Program-made: the position numbers and the translations under genes
Assembly (NCBI GenBank): GCA_037367405.1
Contig: JAZKJV010000092.1
Span: forward strand, 992,001 to 1,056,000
From: Ottelia alismoides
Taxonomy: Eukaryota > Streptophyta > Magnoliopsida > Alismatales > Hydrocharitaceae
Reading direction: 5' to 3'
DNA length: 64,000 nucleotides
Notes under the pieces: model-generated
Told to the model about the DNA's origin: nothing
Database searches by the model: none
The model's input: only the letters and a program-made list of their open reading frames with translations
Shown here: positions 33,750 to 47,324 of the stretch, piece after piece
Layout: every line of letters begins with the position of its first letter
How positions within the stretch are numbered: position 1 is the first letter of the stretch

Positions 33750-34690
33750 GAACACTAGAAGTCATGGCTCAACCCTGAGAGGGTCATCAAGGCGAGCAGA
33801 CTCAGATGAGTATAGGATCCAAAATAAATAGAAGACTCGGCTCTGTGCTCCAACAGAGAGGAGACACAACCAGGGAGGAGACAGAGTACACAATTCAGAA
33901 GACCCAACTTCATGCTCCACCACACAGGAGACACCAGAAGTGAAGCCGAGTACCTACAAATTGATGTACCCTTCTGCAGATAACCCTCAGGAGTATCACA
34001 TGCTAGATAATGAATAATCAGAGTAGGATGGCTCTCCCTTGCGAGGACTGTCAAGGAGAGCGGACTCAAAGGAGTCCAGTCAGGTAGGACCCCAAGATCC
34101 GACAGATGAGATACCAGCAAGGCAGTGGGATCGAAAGATATAACAGACGACTCGATTCCGTGCTCCAACAGATAGGAGACACAATCAGCAAGGGGAACCG
34201 AGCATAACGAAAGTGTCGCATCTTCCCGCAGATAGTCCTCGAGGAGTAATGCAAACTACACAGAGAATATTCAGATCAGATCTCAGCCTTGCGAGGGTTG
34301 TCAAGGAGAGATGACTGAGATGAGTCAATCAGAACGGTCTTGGTAGATGATAGATCGGCCACCCAGCAGAAGAGACCGGCAGATATAGAAATTGTCATAG
34401 TCTCTCGCAGGAATAACTAGGCATGGAATAATCAGAAATTTGAAATTCATCCTTGCGAGGACCGTCAAGGAGAGACGACTTAGATGAGTCATGGAATTGG
34501 CCTCGTGCACCGATATATCAGGCACCTATTCAGACATGGAGGCCAATCAGTCAAATCAGACGATGTGGTTTTGGGCCCCAACAAGGTGGAACACAGTCAG
34601 TGAATGAAACCAATCGTAGAGAATGTGTTGCCTCCTCCTGTAGATAGTCCTCGGGGAGTAATGCATGCTAGATCAATCAAATCATGGGAT
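33750..34690 (-). repeat. ~256-bp degenerate tandem repeat in R4
   Basis: Two anchor phrases recur. One is CTTGCGAGGACTGTCAAGGAGAG and variants, at about 33773, 34031, 34287 and 34451. The other is GTCCTCGGGGAGTAATGCATG and variants, at about 33977, 34226, 34400 and 34646. Spacing is about 257, 256 and 164, so the third unit is shortened. Further phrases (GTGCTCCAACAGAGAGGAGACAC) repeat in phase. No frame stays open across units. R1 has no visible counterpart; its protease-tail region occupies this relative place. Confidence 0.7.
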
Positions 34691-35239
34691 TGCTGGCATC
34701 ACATAAAAGAAATCAATCAATCAATCCTTAGGAGGGCATAAGGCCATGTGAGGGACAAAAGATTCAGTCCTATCAATAACAATGTGGTCCCTCGAATTAG
34801 TCCAATCAGTTGAGATAGAACAAAAGAAAAGCAGAAATCTTCAAAGTACCATGGGTGGATGGGTCAGGAGATCAAGGATGGGTCAATCAAAGGGATGAGT
34901 GAGATCATGCGAGTTCCGGTCACCATCACTGTGAAGCGCAAATCAAGATAGTCAATCAAGCTCTGAAAATTAAGATGGTTGGAATCACAAAATAGATTGA
35001 TCAGTCATAGCTCATGATATCATCATCAAACCATTAAAACGCATAGCATCCTCAACCTGTGTGCGAGATCAAAAATCCTCAATTAATAATCACACCTAAT
35101 GATGGTGCATCAAAGTCCTCAATAAGCTCTCTGCACATGTGAAGTCCAGATCCATCAAAGTGGCATGTCAATCTCAGCATCCTCAAAACGGGCCTGACTT
35201 ACTCAAATAATCAATAGAAGTCGCAATCCTCGATGCGGG

Positions 35240-35440
35240 CTTATCCTCTAAGCATAGCAATCCTGGGGAGTAGAAGTGATGATACGGGGCATAGGAGGAG
35301 GGTGGGCGAGATGAAGGTGGATGCAGTCAAAATTGTGGTTCAAGGAGAGGGTCTCCTCGAACCGGACTAGATGTGGGTGATATGGGCAAGGAGATAAGCC
35401 GTAAAATCCGGCCAAAAAGGTGAAGCTCAAGACCCAGTAA
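35240..35440 (-). pseudogene. R4 gag-like Pro-rich remnant
   Basis: In sense the sequence CCGGATTTTACGG and the following Pro/His/Tyr-rich codons (CPYHPHLVRFEE, HPPPMPRIITSTP) parallel the start of the R1 frame at 9835 (CCGGACTTTACGG). The frame is not intact and no gag core follows. Weak but positional evidence agrees. Confidence 0.4.
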
Positions 35441-35449
35441 TCAGTATCA

Positions 35450-36810
35450 CGACTTGATACAAATGAGGAGGTGTATGTATAAGAGAGATAGAGAGACTCA
35501 AAGATGAAAAAGGATGACTCTCATGAATGGGACAGATAACTCTAAGAGTTGAAAATGCAAATGGACTCTAAGTCATAATCGATACACCAAGCAAAACCCC
35601 TGTTCACCTACGCAACATAGTGAAGACCAAGACGACCTTTTATCTTTTCAGTTTTAGAGTTAGGTGGTCATCACAAAGTTGTACACTCCAAGGACAAGCT
35701 TGGGATTTGGGCACTAATCCTTAGCGTGTACATAGGAAGAAAATGTGCGTACAAGGAAGGGGTTGCTCTCCCCAATACAAGGGGTCCATTACATTTTCTA
35801 AAGATCAATTAGAGTTAGCAGTCCTACTTTTATTTTGGTTATCACTTTTTTGTTTAATTTCCAATGCACGTTCCTAACGGTTTCCAATTCCATTTAGCAT
35901 CCTAGGTGAGAAAAATCAAATGGAGAAGATCGAAAAAGCCATGCAAGTTGGAAATCGATGATGCATGCAAAGTCAGAAGACTTACAGTGCTTCCCAACTC
36001 TCTCCATGCGGGATGCAAGGCAGAATTGAAATCCTATCTATAATGCAATCCGATAAAATCGCCCTAAGATAGTAACTGCTATTATCGTGAAGCACAAAAT
36101 GCTAAATATCCAGAAGCGAGATCCAAAAGTTCAATCTCTGAAGTGCATCGGTGTCCGCCACAACGGATCCTGCAAGCACTGTATAGCACTTCTCTCAGCG
36201 CTCGATCTCAATTCGAAATAAATAGTAGTTAATATTTGACCAAGTCCAAAAGCGAATCTATAGGTACATGCAAAGTTTTTTAGGGATTTGGACCTTAATC
36301 TATCAAGCAAACAGATCCTAAGATAGGGTTCATTCACACAAAATAATAAAAATGAAATAAAAATGAAAAAGCATCAAAACCATCGAGGCCCCCAAGGAAA
36401 CAATCCCTCGGGAAGTGGACCTCAGGAAGTCGGAGTGTCTGAGAGTCCTGTGTTATTACATGCCAAGTGTGACTCTCTCACATAAATTTTACATTTTTTT
36501 AAGAAAAATGCATAATAAAATGAAGCTCAAAAACTGTCTCAAAAATTCCTCCAAGTCTGGATCAGTTGCTCCCTCTTGCCAGCCAAGTTAGAAGGTCGGC
36601 TTCGCCTTGTTTGGCTGCATATGTCGTCTTAAGAGGTCCTCCTTCGCATCACGGTCCCTCGCAATAAATTCAAATATGAAAAAGAGTCAGACAGTTTACA
36701 ATAATATCAAATAATAGAGAAAAGAAAATAAATAAATAGACAAAAAAATAAATAAATGAATGAATAAGAGATATAAGACAAATAAAATAAGCTCCAACTA
36801 AGCGGTGTTG
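35450..36810 (-). other. R4 untranslated leader
   Basis: Shares with R2, R3 and R7 the CAGTTTTAGAGTT motif (35638-35652), the CACTAATCCTTAGCG block (35710) and CAACTCTCTCCATGCGGGAT (35994-36013). Non-coding by inspection. The stretch 34700-35240 between it and the tandem repeats holds nothing recognisable. Confidence 0.7.
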
Positions 36811-36829
36811 CTCCCCGACAACGGCGCCA
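36811..36829 (-). other. R4 primer binding site
   Basis: The minus strand reads TGGCGCCGTTGTCGGGGAG, one change from R1, two bases from the LTR at 36832. Confidence 0.94.
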
Positions 36830-36831
36830 TT

Positions 36832-39800
36832 TGATAAAGAGGATTTGTCCGAGGGTCTACTAATTAAACTCAATTAGTGTCGCTGAGGTGATCGCTCAAG
36901 AAAACTCTGCTTTAATCAACAATGAACCCACAATAACAATAAATCAATGAATATCAAAAATGTGGAGTTAAAATTTATTATAACTCTACAGTAAAAGTGT
37001 ATAGGCGTAAGTACGTGTAGAGGTCAAACATTGGGAGCAAACGATAGAGGTCGAAAAACTTTGTCTTCCATCTCTTGTCCATTTATTATTTTTGTGGGAT
37101 TTTAATTTTATATATTTTTTATTTTTTTGGCTTTATATTTTTTATTTTTTTTTGATTTTCAAATTTTGTATTTTCTTTTTATCATTTTATATTTTCTTTT
37201 TATTTTTATAAAGAATATAGCATATATAAGGATATATATACATAACATAGAAGTATATTTATAAATACTATAAAATTTAGCTAAAATTCAAAAAATAAAA
37301 TGTTTTGGGGTTTTTAATATTTTTCAAATTTTTTATTATTTTTCTGGATTTTTTTGATAATTTTTATGAATTTTTAAAATAAAAAATATCCCAAATAAGG
37401 GTTAATTAAATACCCAAAATTGATTTGGGTTTTAAAAGTAGCAAATAAATCCTAAAATTGCCCAAACTAATTTTAATATAAAAATATTAATGTAAATAAA
37501 GTTATAAACCAGAAAAACCTATTTTTGGATTTTTTTTAGGAATTTTTAAAAAAAATATAAAGGATTTTGGGTTTTTTAGATTTTTAGGCTTTTAATTTTC
37601 AATTTTTAGTGATATTTGGTCTGTAATCAAAATAGGATAAAATATATCATACATATTTTTTTGGAATTTTTACAGATATTTTTATATTTTTTTGGTATTT
37701 TGTAAACTAAACAAGGAATAAATAGACTCCTTTTTAAAAATAATAAATAGACTAAGTGCAAAGTAAACACATGGCGTGAAAGTAAAATGCATGAAGCATC
37801 TAATCTTATTTTTGTAGATTTTTAGGAGCTTAATAGGTATTTTTAATAAATAGATAAAACATACAAAAATACAAGTCCTAGTAGGGGCATTTTTGCAAAT
37901 AAAATAAACCTCAGGGTCATAGGTGCAATTTGCCCAAAAATATATAATATTACTTTTATTTTTATTAAACTAATTAATAAATATAAAATCGTCAAGACTA
38001 AACACACAATTAACACATCACATGGGACTACATGTGATGTTTGTTGGAAGGACCAAAATGCAAATACGTAAAAGTTTAGGGACCTCTCAGCAATTTTTAC
38101 AAAAATATACATCGTGCATTCCAATTTATTGGACTAAATATTAATTTACAAAACCCATAGGGGTATCCCTGCAATTTTGCCACCACACATGCGACGGCAC
38201 GTGAGGTGATGTGGAATGGACCTAAATGCAAATAAAGAAAGTTCAGGGAGTCCAATGCAAAATATCCAAATTATTTATAAGTTAACTTTTATTTATAGGA
38301 CTAAATTATAAAACACAAAAAGGAGGGGATATATTCGCAATTTACCCCATAATAGGCGCGATCTGACGGCATTGGTCTTCTAACTTGCCACGTGTCGCTC
38401 ATCCAGCAGCCGGTACCGCTTCGTCGATGGACGGTGGAGAATAGATCGCATCGAGCGATCTAACGGCTGATGCATGGTGCGATTCAACGGCTCTGGTGTG
38501 ATATGGGACCTCTTTATTCATCCGATGGTTACGGGGGGGTTTGGAAGAATAGTGAAGAAGTTCGCCTGGAGCAAACTTCGATCGGATATTGCAGGCTCCT
38601 CCGGCCTCCTCTGTCACCGCCGAGTGTCTCTTCTTGTTCCTGGAAGCCTCCTGCGTCGATCGATGGCTTCAACTGGGCTCCTGGACCTCCGGCGTGGTCA
38701 GGTGGAGCCGAGGAAGCAAGGGGACTCTAGGTGCCTCCTTTCTCTTCAAAAATCGACTCCGTGGGAGTTGTTTGGCCTCCAACACCTGCAGTAAGCCTCG
38801 TGCAAGAAAAATAGGGGCTTGGGGCTCTTATTTGGTTGGAATGGGTGGAAGGTGGAGCGGGCGGAGATGCCTCCGGCGAGTGGCGGAGTGGGGCACCTGA
38901 TTTCCAGATCCACTATGGATCTGGATGAAATGGAATGCCTGGGTTGTAGGAAATCGGAAGGGGAAGAGAGTGAGGTAGTTTGATGAGTCGGGAGCACGCG
39001 AAGGATGGTGGAAATCGCTCCGACGAACTACAAATCTCCTAATTTATGCTAAAACACTACACTAGTGGCTAATCTAATTGCATAATTAAGAAGCTGACAA
39101 AAAAATCTACCTAAAGAAATAAAAAGGTGCAACTCTTACATGGCCGGAGCCAAGGAGCAGAGGTGGTTATCGGAGTGCCGCATGGGTGCACCTCCTTCAT
39201 CCTTCAGCCACCTCCAAGATCCAGGGGACCTCCCCTTGCCACGAGGATGCACACTAGACCGGAGTCGAGGGGATTTATGACTTAGAAAGTGATCAAAATT
39301 GCAAGGAGGTCGTGCACCCTTATTGACCAGGCAGAATCAAAGAATCGAAGCTATGTACACTAGATACAAGGGCTAGGCGTGGATGTACAAAGATCCAGGA
39401 TCATTTCGTGTGAAGGAATAGAAAGTGATTGATAGATAGATCATGCGGGAAAACAGGGAGAAGATCGGGGGAAAAGACACCTGCGTCACTTCAGACGGCT
39501 GGAGGTCAAGTTGACCAAGGTCAACCCACGGAGGCCTGTGATTGGCCCAGCTCAGCCGCATAAAGACAAAATAAGTTGATTTATTAAAGAATAAATGATT
39601 AAAAACAATAAATGATTTTATTATTTTTAAAGTATAAAATAAAAATGTTTATTATTTTATGTAGTATTGTATTATGATTTTTATTTACTTTTTTGGTGTA
39701 TTTTATTAGTAGTTAATTTTTATTAGTGTATTTATAGGTATATTTGCCTATATTTTGTACATTTTTATTTTTATTTTGTATATTTTATGTTATTATTTTA

Positions 39801-40881
39801 TTCTTTTATTTTATTTATTTATATCTTATTTTTGTGAGTGCAAATATAATTTTATTTTATTTTATGATGTTATTTATATATTTAAATAAATAGATATGTA
39901 TATTTTATAGGTATATTTATATGTATTTTACCTATGTATTATATACATCTTTTTATTTTAATGTATTTTGTTAGGTTTTATTTTGGTTTTGTATTTTTAA
40001 TAGAATATGAATAATATTTACAATATTATAAAAAATTAAAAGAATGAAAGAATATGTTTTCCTTTTTATTTATATACATATATAACATAGGTATTTTTTC
40101 TATGTATTCTCATAGACTTATTTTATTTTATCTTTTCTTTTTTGTTTTATTTTAATTTTAATATGCACTTGTGTTATGAATAATATTTACAAAATTATAA
40201 AAATATGAATTTATAAAAATAATAAATAGTGAATAAATTGAATATTTTAATCGGTATAATATACAATGAGGGTCAAAAACCCAACTTTCACACGGTAACT
40301 CCAAAAAATATAAAACCACCACCATTAAGTAGATTGTAAAAAATTATGTACAGGTCATTTTGATATGTTTTGAGTTTTTATTTGAGACATATGGGTCTGT
40401 GAAGTTAGATTTCTATCTTTTTATTTTGTGCATAAAATGAACATTGTAATGTTATTTTTGTACAAGCTCAATTTTGTATTTTTATTTACATTATTATCTA
40501 CAACTTTCATGTTCAAAGTTTCTTAATTTGATGAATAAATAATAAAGAATAAAATAGGTGTCAAAATGCATAAATAATGATAAAAGAATTTGGTTTTATT
40601 ATCTTTTTGGCCCTTATCTCCCTCTACTTTATTCCTTGTCGACCAACTCAATTCTTGACTTGGTCTCGGGGTTTAAGATCATAAAATATTTTCAATATTT
40701 TATTCCTTTTTGTTTTCTTCTCTTCATTGTATGATTTTGGCATTAAAAATAGTATTATTTACACAATAAATGTAATAAATGATGGATGCTACTTTGTATA
40801 AATTAATGATATTTACATGCATTAGCTAGGGTTTTTAAGGCCAAAATAATAGAATAAAGGTGATGAAATGCATATTAATCA
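36832..40881 (-). repeat. R4 5' LTR (4,050 bp)
   Basis: TGATAAAGAGG to CATATTAATCA on plus. Near 39310 it lacks about 27 bases present in the 3' LTR at 29170-29196, which removes the TATA-like box. Other features (W-box pair 39510-39525, right G-box arm near 38199) are kept. Confidence 0.94.
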
Positions 40882-43072
40882 CCGACCCCCAACTTCCTTC
40901 TATTTTTTGAACACCCTTGGACCATTTTGGCTCCTTCTCTCTTGTGCCATGGACCGGAGGTGGTGACAGGATCGCCTCCAGCCAGTTAGGGCGGCGTCAG
41001 GTGCGGCCCTAGGCGTGCTTCCACCATATCCGGCCAAGGTTGGTTGTGAGGTTCAATCTCGCGGGTACCCCCACTTGAGGTCCATTTTTTTCTTTTTTTC
41101 TCGTATGTTTAACTTATCCATATCCTTAGGAGTCGACTCTTGCTCTTCCTTTCGCATTTAGGTGCTTAATCACCCTCGCTTGTAGTTCATCGGAGCTCCG
41201 CTCTGAGAACCTCCATCTTGTATTCCCCGCTCCCATTCGCCTCTCTATAGGGTCCCTAGACCCTATAACATCTTTTCTTGCAGAAACCTGGAGTTTCACG
41301 CATAGCTGGGACAATTTTGCCCTCCGCCGGAGGTACCTGGAGCGTCTGTGCCCCGCCGCCTTCGTGGGCACGCTCCGGTGAACGCCAACGATTTTGGACG
41401 CCACCAGCAATTAGAGGAAGATCGCATGAACATGCAGGGACATTTTAGAACTTTAGAGAAGGCTGGAGGAGGGAGATATTGACAGGGAAAACTCGCCTCA
41501 CCAGCGGTTCTTCCCTATTTTTGTTGGTCTCCTCGTGACCGTTGAATTAGGCCATGATCTTCCTGCAAAGTAGTAGCTGTCCGATCGCAGCACGCCTTAG
41601 TCATTCGATCCACGTCTCGGATCTAATCATAGCCGTCATCTGCGAACTGGTATCGGAGTACGTCGGAGCGCCACGTGTCAAGTGAATGACATCCAGTCAT
41701 TCGATCAGCGCTTGCCTTTGGGTATTTTGCAACTTAGCCCAAGCATTTTTGTAAATTATTATTCAGTTCATAAACTTTCCTCTGCCTTCAAATATTTTTG
41801 TAATATTTACGTTTAGCCTCCTGAACTTTGTGGTATTTACATCTAGGTCAAAGCCACGTCACCTTACGTGACGCATCACGTGAGGGGACATTTTGCATCG
41901 GACCCCCTGAGCTTTTGTTTATTTATGCTTAACCTCAAAACTTTTTAATTAAGTTTAATATTTTTGGTGAAATTGCAGTTTGGTCCTTGAGCTTTCTGAT
42001 ATTTACATTAACGCCCCTACTAGTATTGCATTTTCTCTTTGTCGTTTGCATTTATTTTAAATAGTAATTAAACTCGAAAAAATCTCAAAAAATAATTGTA
42101 GATTATCGTTTCATTGTACTTTATCATACATAATTTAGTTTTACAATTAGGACCTTTCTAATATTTATTAAAAATAAAAAAATGTCCTTTTATTCATGTT
42201 TATAATAGAAAACCCATAAAAATAAAAAAATTTCTAAAAAATTCCCCAAAAATTTACATTTTGTGTATTTATGTATTTTTGACCTTCAAACCCAAAATTT
42301 TTAAAAATTATAAAAGAAAACTCCTAAAAATTGAAAAACTATAAAAACCTTTATAAAAATTATAAAATTCCTAAAAATTCCAAAAAATCTATTTTATACT
42401 TTATATTTTTCTATATATTATTATCTATAAGAAAATTAATTTGTAGAATTTTGAATCTGTTTGATTTTTATCTCCCTTTTAATTTCGGGTATTATATTTA
42501 TCCTTATTTTTGGGTATTTTGACTTTAAAATATATAAAAATTAGCACAAATTCATAAAAAATCACAAAAATAATAAAAAATATTTTAAAATCCCCTTTTT
42601 GTTTCTTTTTTTGCATATTATTATCATTATTTATATGCATCCTAACCTATATTGTATATATATCCTATATATAGCTTTATATATAAATTAAAGAAAAAGA
42701 AAATTATAGAAATAAAAATATAAATCAGAAAATTAAAAATCAAAATACAAAAATATAAAATAAAAAATAAACTAAAAAAATTAAAAATTAAAAACCTACA
42801 AAAAACGAACATAGACAAATAATTTCACAATCACTTTTGTGCTTTATTTGCCTCGATCTAGTTGTTTGCTACATGTGTTCGACACTCTACATACTTGCAC
42901 TATACACACATTTTGTAGAGTTAAATAAAATAAATTTTAACTCCACAATGATTTTTATTGCTTAAATTTCATTGTGGGTTAATTGTTGATTAATTGGGGT
43001 TTAGTGTGAGGACATCTCAATGACTGTTGATCCACCTTGTAGATGAACACGGCCTCCGCAAAATCTCGATCA
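40882..43072 (+). repeat. S5 solo LTR, right piece
   Basis: Starts with the right CCGAC duplication of R4 and continues the R1-type LTR: ACGT-core cluster near 41850-41885, AT-rich second half, then GTGGGTTAATTGTTGATTAA near 42974. The LTR end is placed at about 43072 (ATCTCGATCA) by alignment of the terminal ~75 bases with R1. No clean target duplication matches TGCGG (25234-25238). No PBS follows; R3 LTR sequence resumes. Confidence 0.75.
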
Positions 43073-45467
43073 TCGGTATGTGATCGACGGCTTTGGATCT
43101 TCACTTGGACACGCGTCAATCCCATGTCATGCGATGACGGTTCAACGGCTATGGTTGAGATTAGATCCTGGAGAGGATCAAACGGAGAATGTGAGCCGTG
43201 ATCGAACAACTCCTGCTGCAACTGGAAGACTCTACAAATCGGACTATGGTGAGGACACTTGGATGACCTAGGTAGAACAGAAGTTGGAGATACTTCAATC
43301 CGTCGAGACTCCTGACACAGTAGGTCTCCTTCATTGCCCAGATGCTCAATAGAATCCCAAAAGAGGTTCGCAACGTCAGGTGGTCATTAATAGGTCTAGG
43401 CCTCACTAGAGGAGGCATGGGATCTTGGAGAAGAAACTTGACCAGGAGACCCTTGGTCCACCTCGATTTGAGCCCATATGGGCTCATTTCAGGTTAGGAC
43501 CTGCACAGACAAAACAATGGGTCGAGAGCAAATACCTCGACCAGTCAGAGGGGGAAATGGAGGTATAGTGTGTCGCGACGGTAGAGCTCCAGTGAGGCAA
43601 TAAAAGTGGAGCTCCGGAAACTTGATCCGGGTGGTTCGAGGTGATTGGGGTGAGTCAAAGCAAGGAGAAGCAAGAGACGGAGATGACGGAGGTGATGGGA
43701 AGGTGGAGTGAGGCGAGGATCGATGGAATCGATGGCCGGAGCTTCATGCTCTGGTGAATTTTCTTTTTAGGGTTTTTGCGGATATAAGGCACGAATCAAA
43801 GAAATAAGAGAGGGATAAAGTTACTTCTACGCTATGGAAAAGAGGGATTGCCTGATCTGCATCGGTGCAGAGCGGAGCTTATGGCAGAGGAGGTGGCGGC
43901 ACCTCGGATTGACCTCAATTTGACGTGCATACGGTTCACGGAACTCGCATAAGGACTCCTATAGTCACCGAGAATCATCTAGGAACTAGAGTGTTAGGGT
44001 TTGGTGGTGGAAGAGAGATCAAGGAAGAGGGCAAGTCAGGGGAGGGTATATGTAAAGGCATGGGTTCATTGGGGAATGGAGCTCGATACAACAGACCATT
44101 GATCGAGGAATGATCCTCGCATGAAAGTGCAAGGAATGAGGGTCAAAAGATCAGAAGACATCGAGCGAAATGGGTGTAACGATCAGGCACGCAAATCTGA
44201 GGAAGGTGGGGTCGAGTAGAATCTAACGTGAGCAAGAGCTTCGATCAGAGAGTTGATTGAGGTCAGCGGACGGCGGGCCTTGATTGGGCCACGTCATTTA
44301 CAAGAGGATAAAAATAAAAATGAAAACAAGGAATAAATAAAAATAAAACATTAAATAATTTATTAAATTTTTGGTTAAAATATGAAAAATATTTATTATT
44401 TTATGTAGTGATTTATAGTGATTTTTATTTATTTTTATGACTTAATTTATTCTAAGATACTTTTTAAGGGTTCATTCATAGGTATATTTACCTATGATAT
44501 GTGTATTTTATTTTTATTTTGTATTTTGTATTTTATTATTTTATACACTTAATTTATATATTTATAACTTATTAGAATACACATAAATATATTTTTGTTA
44601 TATTTTCTGATAAAATATGTATACTTAAATAAATAAGGGTATTTATTATATAGGTATAAGTACAGGTAATTCATCTGCGTATTTTTGTATATTTTTTATT
44701 TTAGTGCATTTTTATATTTTTATTTTTTCTAATTATATACATATGTTATAAAGAATACTTACATAATTATAAAAATATAAAATTATGATAAATATAAAGA
44801 ATAAATAAAATGACTATTTTATTCAGGTATATATTACAATAGGGGGCCAAAACCTAACTTTTGCATCTTAACTCCAAATTAAATGAAATCACCTTCATTA
44901 AATCGCTAATAAAAAATTATATACAATTAAAGTGATTTTGATATATCTTGAGTTCATATGGAGAAGATATTGGTCTAGAAAGTTTAGATTTTGGATTTTT
45001 ATTCTGAGTATAGAATGTATAATTTGTATTCTTTTTTGTGAAATAATTTTTGTATTTTTCTGTGTATTTTTATCTATAACTTTCACGTACAAAATGTTTT
45101 GGTTTGAAGTAAAAATAATGAAGAATAAAATAGGTCCCAAAATGAATTATTGAAGAATAAATAATTAAGGTTTTTATTGTGGTTTTGACCCTTATCTCCC
45201 CTTGCTCTATTCCTTGTCGATCAAGTCATCATGTTGCTTAGATCTCAGGGTTTATTGTCATAAAATACCATTGACATCTTATTTATATTTCTTTTCTTTT
45301 CTTTATTCTTTTATTTTGGCTTTTAACAAAGTATGTTTACAATATTTATACACTAAATAAAGAACGTTAATTTATGTAAAAAATTGATATATATATATAT
45401 ATATGCATTTAGCTAGGGTCTAAAGGCCAAAATGAAAGAATAAATGTGATGAAATGGAGATTCATTA
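43073..45467 (-). repeat. R3 5' LTR piece 4 (LTR 5' part)
   Basis: Resumes R3 after S5. The start (GATCGACGGCTTTGGATCTTC) parallels R4 at 28199-28220, the middle is GC-richer, and the AT-rich end closes with GGAGATTCATTA. Frames such as 43161-43487 minus are LTR-internal and unsupported. Confidence 0.8.
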
Positions 45468-47324
45468 GATAGTTGCTTGGTCCATGTGTTTCTTATTCTT
45501 TGCTCGTTTGATTGTTCCAGCTTGCAACCTTATCCTATGTATGAAATTGGGTCGGTTATATGTTGATGTGTACCACACCCATTTAAGAACAAATGAACAT
45601 TATTTGAATTTTTTTACTTTTAAAATTGCTATACGAATTTAATTCATATTTTTTTAGAAAAATTTGCTTATTTTGACTAGGTATAATCTGACAAATAAAT
45701 TCCATTTCAAGTTAATTTTAAAATGAGACGTATGATGCCTATTTAGTGGGCTCTATTTAAATTGATTTGTCTTGGATACTCAATTGAGTCTGAATATATT
45801 AAGATTCCTTTATGTCAATAATATGTTGTAGTTCCTTGAAGGGTGTTCTTGAGAGTGATTTGATTTGGATATAGTTTAACAGTAAAAACTCATCTCAGAC
45901 TTCAACAATATCTGTTCAAAGAGATCATTTTTTTCTATCGAACTAATGTTTGCATCCATATTTGGTAAGTTTCATTGTTCTTATTTGAACAACTGTCAAA
46001 AATCATCTAAAAAATGTATTAATGCGCTATTTATAAAAAGAAACTTAGATTCTAAATTCAATATGATCCTTTAGTTTGATTGTGTGATCTTCAACTTTTT
46101 TATAATGGATTAAAGAAGAACTCCAACTTTAACTTGATTGTGGGCTCTTCAAATATTCTTTTCTTTAAATCTATCCATGTTATCAATTTGGAGCCACAAT
46201 TCAAATATCAAGGGTTATTGTGCTATAAGGTACAAACATTAGAGAATACACTACTAAATGGGAATATGTAATTATAAAAAATATGATCCAATCCTTAATC
46301 TGATGGATAGGATTGGTTTCGATTCAAATATTTGTTGGATTGAATTAGATTGGAAAATTTAAAATCTGTTAAGATTGGATTGGACATAAATTAAGCTAAA
46401 ATCTGATCCAATTCGATCCATATGCACCCATACCATCAATGATATTATGGATGACCTATTCAAGATCGAATAATATAATATAAGATTTCAAGTCAATCCC
46501 ACATCATATGATGGTAATATAGTTCGTTTAATCTATTATATCATGTTATAACAATAAACATTATTATATAATTGTGCTAGAAAAGTCTACTAAAACAAAT
46601 AAGTAAGCAAATTTAAGCAACTCTAGAAGTATAATTGAAATTAAATATGAATGCAATACCAACTAAAGCAAATACTTTAAGAGCATCTCCTTATGCACAT
46701 GTTCTTTTTCTAAGATTGGATCACAAGGTAGAGAGCGAGTAGATTCATGCATTATATCATAACAAGCTATAACATGATGGAGCATGTGAATATCATATGT
46801 ATAATGGCTAACAAAAATGTAAAAAGAAAGTGTAGTAGCATAGTTTATAGCTAGAACAATGATCACTTCTTAGAATTAGCAGCAAAATAAATTTCAATAA
46901 TTCATCGTCTTAATACAGAACTTAGTTAATATGATCCATTAAAAAAGGCAGAGCCTTCTCCCACTATAAGTAGAGTCGACTACGTGGATTCTTGCTCAAA
47001 TCCATGTTGAAAGTATGAATCAAGTAGTTAATATAATCCACTATTATAGACAAATATGGTTATCCCTCATCATGATTTTTAGATCGAGTATGAATCAACC
47101 AAACAAACATAGAAGGCATGATTTCATTATCTCTACATAAAGAAGGACTAATCCTCCACACGTTAAGAGGTTTGTTTCTTCGAATTACTCATCTTCAATC
47201 TATTTGATGTTCATATATTCTTTCCTCTACATGAGGAACGAGGAAGAGATGATGAAGATAAATTGGAGAGGGAGCTACCATGGAGGAAAGTGGCATGTGC
47301 GAGATATCTTCTCCTCTTCTCTTA
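45468..47324. other. Unassigned AT-rich DNA right of R3
   Basis: No gene, LTR end or PBS recognised. Around 46290-46430 are repeated GGATTGGATT/GATCCAATTCGATCC phrases of the kind seen in old plant transposon ends. The short frame at 46080-46271 has no support. By position this could be the 3' internal region of R7, but sequence similarity is not visible by eye. Confidence 0.3.

Larger units (their letters stand above)
26660..40881 (-). mobile_element. R4: complete non-autonomous Athila-like element
   Basis: The element is 14.2 kb on the minus strand with two ~4.1 kb LTRs. The target duplication is CCGAC (40882-40886) and TCGAC (26655-26659), four of five matching. Parts in sense order: 5' LTR, PBS, leader, gag-like remnant, ~256-bp tandem repeats, hairpin array, AT-rich block, conserved 3' block, polypurine tract, 3' LTR. 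The internal region is 6,064 bp, nearly the same as R1, with no RT, integrase or clear protease. R1 and R4 therefore look like two members of one non-autonomous lineage with diverged LTRs. Confidence 0.93.
20527..45467 (-). mobile_element. R3: Athila-like element, 5' LTR and part of leader, multiply interrupted
   Basis: R3 reads right to left. LTR start is near 45467 and LTR end at 21767; PBS is at 21745-21764, and the leader continues to 20527 where R2 begins. The rest of R3 would lie left of R2, outside the window. Its LTR is broken by T1, by the RT fragment and by S5 (which contains R4). Adding the four LTR pieces gives about 3.8 kb, in line with R2 and R4. The 45467 end reads ATTA rather than ATCA, probably a C-to-T change of the terminal CA. 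The target duplication cannot be checked. Confidence 0.8.
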
